The notes under the pieces: generated by a model | Told to the model about the DNA's origin: nothing | The model's database searches: none | Seen by the model: only the letters and a program-made list of their open reading frames with translations | Part shown: in pieces, positions 60,632 to 64,000 of the stretch | Layout of the letters: every line of letters starts with the position of its first letter | How positions within the stretch are numbered: the first letter of the stretch is position 1 | DNA from: Paenibacillus sp. Soil766 | GTDB taxonomy: Bacteria; Bacillota; Bacilli; Paenibacillales; NBRC-103111 | DNA length: 64,000 bases | NCBI RefSeq assembly: GCF_001428105.1 | Contig: NZ_LMSJ01000060.1 | Location: 124,001-188,000, forward strand | Direction: 5' to 3' | Program-made: the position numbers and the translations under genes

Positions 60632-61600
60632 CTACCAGATTCCCGTCTGGTTCATTTTTTTAGCCAGATAGTTCGCTCCCAGAATGAGGACCATGGCTAT
60701 CACATTTTTAAACAAACCAACCGCAGTAGCAAAGGAATAATCCAGTTTCGTTAAACCTTCTCTGTACACATAGGTATCGATAATGTCGGCCACTTCATAA
60801 ACCGCAGGGGAATACAACAGCAACACCTTTTCAAACCCGGCATTCAGCAAGCCTCCGATCGACAAGACTAGCAATATCACAATTACAGGCGTAATACCTG
60901 GTAGTGTAATGTGCCACGCTTGACGCACACGTCCGGCGCCATCCATTCTTGCCGCCTCATATAGACCTGGATCAATGCTAGTCATAGCGGCCAAATACAA
61001 AATGCTCCCCCATCCAATCGACTGCCACACATGGGAAATAACGAGAATACTCCGGAAATAATCAGGGCTGCCAAGGAAATGGATTGGTTCTCCGCCAAAT
61101 TTAACGACCATCGCATTGATCATGCCTCCATCGGTAGACAAAATCATCATCGTCAAACCCGCCAATACGACGGTGGAAATGAAATGCGGCAAATAGGAAA
61201 TCGTTTGGACGACTTTCTTAAACACAGCAAATCGCAATTCGTTTAGCAAAAGAGCCAAAAGAATAGAAGCCGGGAATCCAAACAGCAGCTTATACAGACT
61301 GATGAACAGCGTATTTCGCATGACATTCCAGAAATAAATCGAGTTCATGAAGCGGATGAAATGCTTAAATCCGACCCACTCACTGGTGAAAATCGCACTG
61401 ACTCCCTCGAACGGAGAGATCTCCTTAAACGCCACAATGATGCCAAACATCGGGATATAATCGAAGATTAGGAAATACAGCATACCCGGAAGGATGAGAT
61501 AGTAATAAAAACGGTGTATCTTGATGGACGACCAAAGTCGCCGTCTTGCAACAGGCTTACTGCTCGGGGATTTCGCAACCGCTGGATTCATGGATGACAA
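60632..61600 (-). CDS. Sugar ABC importer 4, permease (LplB type)
   Basis: 322-residue permease with docking loop GLYEAARMDGAGRVRQ and C-terminus AKKMNQTGIW. The start used is TTG at 61600, seven bases after AAAGGAG; ATG at 61591 is the alternative. It follows the binding-protein gene by 118 bp, a gap holding a strong hairpin. Confidence 0.92.
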   Translation of the reverse strand: MSSMNPAVAKSPSSKPVARRRLWSSIKIHRFYYYLILPGMLYFLIFDYIPMFGIIVAFKEISPFEGVSAIFTSEWVGFKHFIRFMNSIYFWNVMRNTLFISLYKLLFGFPASILLALLLNELRFAVFKKVVQTISYLPHFISTVVLAGLTMMILSTDGGMINAMVVKFGGEPIHFLGSPDYFRSILVISHVWQSIGWGSILYLAAMTSIDPGLYEAARMDGAGRVRQAWHITLPGITPVIVILLVLSIGGLLNAGFEKVLLLYSPAVYEVADIIDTYVYREGLTKLDYSFATAVGLFKNVIAMVLILGANYLAKKMNQTGIW

Positions 61601-61626
61601 AGGCGTATCTCCTTTCTTAACCGTTC

Positions 61627-61667
61627 ACGGCGGCAAGCGTAAATCTGTTGTGGGCGCAAGCCGCCGT
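61627..61667 (-). terminator. Hairpin between importer 4 binding protein and permeases
   Basis: ACGGCGGCAAGCG (61627-61639) pairs with CGCAAGCCGCCGT (61655-61667), 11 of 13 bases. No T-run. Likely stabilises the upstream binding-protein mRNA or lowers permease expression. Confidence 0.55.
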
Positions 61668-61718
61668 TACGCGATTGTTGTATGCAATTCATCTCTTACA
61701 TCATGGCAATGGCATGCC

Positions 61719-63260
61719 TTATTTTTTCTTCTTTTCGTTATACTGCTTCGTGTATTCCGCGATCCACTTGTCGAGGCCCGCTTTATTCAGTTGATCGATA
61801 TATTTATCGAACTCCGCAATTGGCCTTGCGCCCGTTACGAATTTCACCAACTCCTCATTTCGCAAGCGGTCGATATCGCCAAGCGTCGGCACATTATCTT
61901 GCAGTGCTTTCTTGTCGTACATAATCGTGGCATCAACTGGCATTTTCGCGACTTCAAGCTTTAACAAATTTTTGTTCAAGTATTCAGCATGCATTTTCTT
62001 AATTGGATCTTGGAAGGCATACTTCGTTTCAATTGCCGTTGCCAGCGAGAGCCAATATTCACCCGCGTACGTAATCTCTTTGTTTTTCAATTCAATATCA
62101 AACTTGCTGTTCCCGACATAGTTCCAGTTCGTGCCGAACGCTGCATTCAGTGAATTCGTCGGAATGTCTTGATATTGATGGTTAATAAATGTCATGACCG
62201 CTTCCGGATTTTTCGCTTTTTTCGTAATTAATTGCGCCGTTGTGCTTCCCGGAGTAGCCGTCATGAGCTTACCTTTCGGTCCTTGGATGCCTTGTATCAT
62301 TTCATAGTTCGCATCTGCTGGCAGGTTAGGCTTCACTTGCGGGAATAGCAGCGTGATCCGAGAGTACCACATCGATGATGTGCCTACCCGGTTCGTTTTT
62401 AGCAATTCTAGCGGATCGAACTTGGCAAAAGATTCCTTATAGATATAGCCTTTCTGATACCAGTCGGCCATCTTTGCCGCAAAGTCTTTAAACCCAGGGG
62501 CAAGCTCCATCGGTTTGACCTTCTGGTCTGCAGGGTCAATCCAGTTGCTATTCCCATGTTCGGTGAATCCACCTAGCAAGGCGTTTTTAATTCCGGCCAG
62601 ATCCGTCATCATCGGGATCGTATCGTCTTTGCCATTGCCATCAGGATCCTTCTCTTTAAACGCTTTCAAAACAGCTTCCAACTCATCCAACGTTTTAGGC
62701 ATTTGCAAATTCAGCTTCTTGAGCCAATCGGTACGGATCCAAAGCGGATAGTGGGTTGCCGGCATGCCCCGTGGAATACCCCAAATTTTCCCGTCCTTAT
62801 CCGTCATGTAATCCCATGCTTCCTTAGGCCAAGCCTTCTTAATGTCCTGTCCGTACTTATCGAGCAAATCGTTGAGCGGAATGATCGCGCCTTTCGAAGC
62901 ATAATCATCCCAGTTCCCCTGGAACGTATCGAGTTCATCTTTGGAGCCTAAGAGAAGGTTCAGCTTTTCCTTAGCGGCATCTGCGCCTTGCGGTGGGACG
63001 ATGGTGGAGGGCTCGATGCCAAGCTTATCGATATACATCTTCTTCATCTCTTCCAACTTCTCAGGCACACTGCCTTCCGGCTTCGCATTCAATGCCCCCG
63101 TGTTTTGGTAGATATGAATTTTGGGAATTACTTTTGGCTCGCTAGTTTTTGAAGCATCCGTAGCTGCTCCCTTACTGTCCGTATTGGAGCATGCCGCTAA
63201 TGTGAACGCGGATAACACCACTATCGCGGTAGAAGCACTGACAACCTTTCTCTTCATCAT
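61719..63260 (-). CDS. Sugar ABC importer 4, lipoprotein substrate-binding protein
   Basis: 513-residue solute-binding lipoprotein with lipobox LAACSN (Cys about 24) and a DPDGNGKDDT calcium-like motif. The start is the first ATG of an ATGATG at 63260, eight bases after GGGAGGA; a longer frame from a GTG lacks a ribosome site and overlaps the promoter region. First gene of the importer 4-sialidase operon, unlike importers 1-3, where the binding protein comes after the permeases. Promoter and cre lie just upstream. Confidence 0.93.
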   Translation of the reverse strand: MMKRKVVSASTAIVVLSAFTLAACSNTDSKGAATDASKTSEPKVIPKIHIYQNTGALNAKPEGSVPEKLEEMKKMYIDKLGIEPSTIVPPQGADAAKEKLNLLLGSKDELDTFQGNWDDYASKGAIIPLNDLLDKYGQDIKKAWPKEAWDYMTDKDGKIWGIPRGMPATHYPLWIRTDWLKKLNLQMPKTLDELEAVLKAFKEKDPDGNGKDDTIPMMTDLAGIKNALLGGFTEHGNSNWIDPADQKVKPMELAPGFKDFAAKMADWYQKGYIYKESFAKFDPLELLKTNRVGTSSMWYSRITLLFPQVKPNLPADANYEMIQGIQGPKGKLMTATPGSTTAQLITKKAKNPEAVMTFINHQYQDIPTNSLNAAFGTNWNYVGNSKFDIELKNKEITYAGEYWLSLATAIETKYAFQDPIKKMHAEYLNKNLLKLEVAKMPVDATIMYDKKALQDNVPTLGDIDRLRNEELVKFVTGARPIAEFDKYIDQLNKAGLDKWIAEYTKQYNEKKKK

Positions 63261-63340
63261 GTCTGTTCCTCCCTTTTTTCTGTTCCATTCCCAGGTTTCA
63301 CAAGATGATCCCTCGGTCAGTGCTAACGATAGCACGCCAA

Positions 63341-63354
63341 TGAAAGCGTTTTAT
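63341..63354. promoter_or_regulatory. cre site at the importer 4 promoter
   Basis: TGAAAGCGTTTTAT matches 13 of 14 positions of the cre consensus and directly abuts the -10 box of the promoter at 63355-63383, covering the expected transcription start. This is a repressing position for CcpA. Confidence 0.7.
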
Positions 63355-63383
63355 ATAATAAACTTTCTACATCTGTACTACAA
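63355..63383 (-). promoter_or_regulatory. Sigma-A promoter of the importer 4-sialidase operon
   Basis: Minus-strand TTGTAG (63378-63383) and TATTAT (63355-63360) with a 17-base spacer, about 95 bp before the binding-protein start. Confidence 0.6.
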
Positions 63384-63458
63384 TTTTTACATGTCAAAAT
63401 AATACTAATGCATATCATCCCTGCAACAGCCGCGTGCATGCGGGTATTAGGATGCTGC

Positions 63459-64000
63459 TTACGATCCGTACATTTTTTTGTACTCCCCTGGTGTCAGACC
63501 TTTCATTTCTTTAAACACCTTAATAAAATAGTACGAGTTGCTGTAGCCAACTTGCTTGCCGATCTCGCCTATTTTCATATCGCTGTGAACTAACAGCTCT
63601 CTGCTTTTTTCAATCCTGACTTTCTTCAAAACGTCGACAAACGGCTGACCGGTAATTTGCTTAAAAAGCCTACTGATGTACGCTGGGTTCAAATGTAATT
63701 GCTCAGCTACGGTATTCAAGGAAATATCTTGACCGTAGTCCCGTTCGATCATTTCCATGATTTTGGTAATATGCTGGTTCCCTTTCGCATTCGTTTCCTG
63801 TTCAATATAAGCTGTCGTTAACCGTATAAGCCTTTGAAACCAGCGCCCGATTTTATCCATGGTATCTTGTTCCAATAGCTCCCGGTACGGATCCGTCTCG
63901 CTGCCTATGACGTTCCTCATATCTGCCCCCAACTGATTGTAGGCATGAATGATTGCCGTCAACAGCTGTACAAACAGCGGCTGAATCTGATTATAGTGAA
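63459..64000 (-). CDS. AraC-type regulator, C-terminal part (cut by window edge)
   Basis: The frame is open from the stop at 63459 to the right window edge, so only the last 180 residues or so are seen. The final 100 residues are an AraC DNA-binding domain with two helix-turn-helix motifs (ISLNTVAEQLHLNPAYISRL and KIGEIGKQVGYSNSYYFIKV). The part before it (for example QPLFVQLLTAIIHAYNQLG) resembles the middle domain of the regulator at 22418-24631, so the whole is probably a membrane-bound sensor of that kind. It stands directly upstream of importer 4 and likely controls it. Confidence 0.88.
   Translation of the reverse strand, partial: HYNQIQPLFVQLLTAIIHAYNQLGADMRNVIGSETDPYRELLEQDTMDKIGRWFQRLIRLTTAYIEQETNAKGNQHITKIMEMIERDYGQDISLNTVAEQLHLNPAYISRLFKQITGQPFVDVLKKVRIEKSRELLVHSDMKIGEIGKQVGYSNSYYFIKVFKEMKGLTPGEYKKMYGS

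Overview
The window looks like a chromosomal segment of an endospore-forming, plant- or soil-associated Firmicute close to Paenibacillus. The pointers are a gerA/gerB/gerC germination operon, S-layer homology (SLH) domains on large secreted enzymes, four LplB/YtcP/LipO-type sugar importers with no ATPase gene of their own, YesM/YesN two-component regulators, strong GGAGG ribosome binding sites and several CcpA-type cre sites. No rRNA, tRNA, phage, transposase or CRISPR array was seen. This taxonomic placement is inference from gene content.

Layout. (1) 1-5271, minus strand: sugar ABC importer 1 (two permeases, binding protein) and a membrane-bound AraC regulator cut by the window edge. (2) 5589-8850: malate:quinone oxidoreductase, a PAP2 phosphatase and two small unknown genes. 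(3) 8855-16292: a tripartite tricarboxylate transporter operon (tctC-tctB-tctA) continuing into malic enzyme and a Crh/HPr-like protein, divergent from a DctS/DctR-type two-component pair. (4) 16358-31778, minus: pectin and xylan work (GH43, GH28 with SLH, BASS transporter, GH105, AraC regulator), then an enolase-superfamily enzyme, a KDG-dehydratase-like aldolase and a semialdehyde dehydrogenase behind importer 2. Together these suggest uptake and oxidative breakdown of uronic or aldaric acids to 2-oxoglutarate. (5) 32123-35661, plus: germination operon. (6) 36260-39962, minus: lutABC lactate oxidation plus its GntR regulator. (7) 40343-63260, minus: a cluster with four GH33 sialidase-family enzymes (two secreted, two apparently cytosolic), importers 3 and 4 and a YesN/YesM pair. 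A second AraC regulator runs off the right edge.

Carbon flow. Regions 2 and 3 form a C4-acid/TCA module: uptake by Tct, malate oxidation by Mqo, decarboxylation by malic enzyme. Region 6 adds lactate. Regions 4 and 7 bring in polymer-derived sugars. cre-like sites stand before tctC, the DctS-like gene, importers 3 and 4, one secreted sialidase and possibly GH43, so carbon catabolite control appears to be a common layer. The tct operon also encodes its own Crh-like HPr protein with Glu where HPr has His15.

The strongest unexplained structure is a pair of 51-bp-period hairpin arrays (35716-36141 and 50604-50933). Both are built on the same AAGTCGA/TCGACTT stem with a T-rich loop, their outer base pairs covary, and their spacers are of equal length but unrelated sequence. 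Other points worth a second look are the Crh-like protein, the sialidase set lacking any sialic-acid catabolic genes, a doubled sensor in the YesM-type kinase, a shared motif pair before importers 1 and 2, and a promoter whose -35 box lies in a terminator loop.
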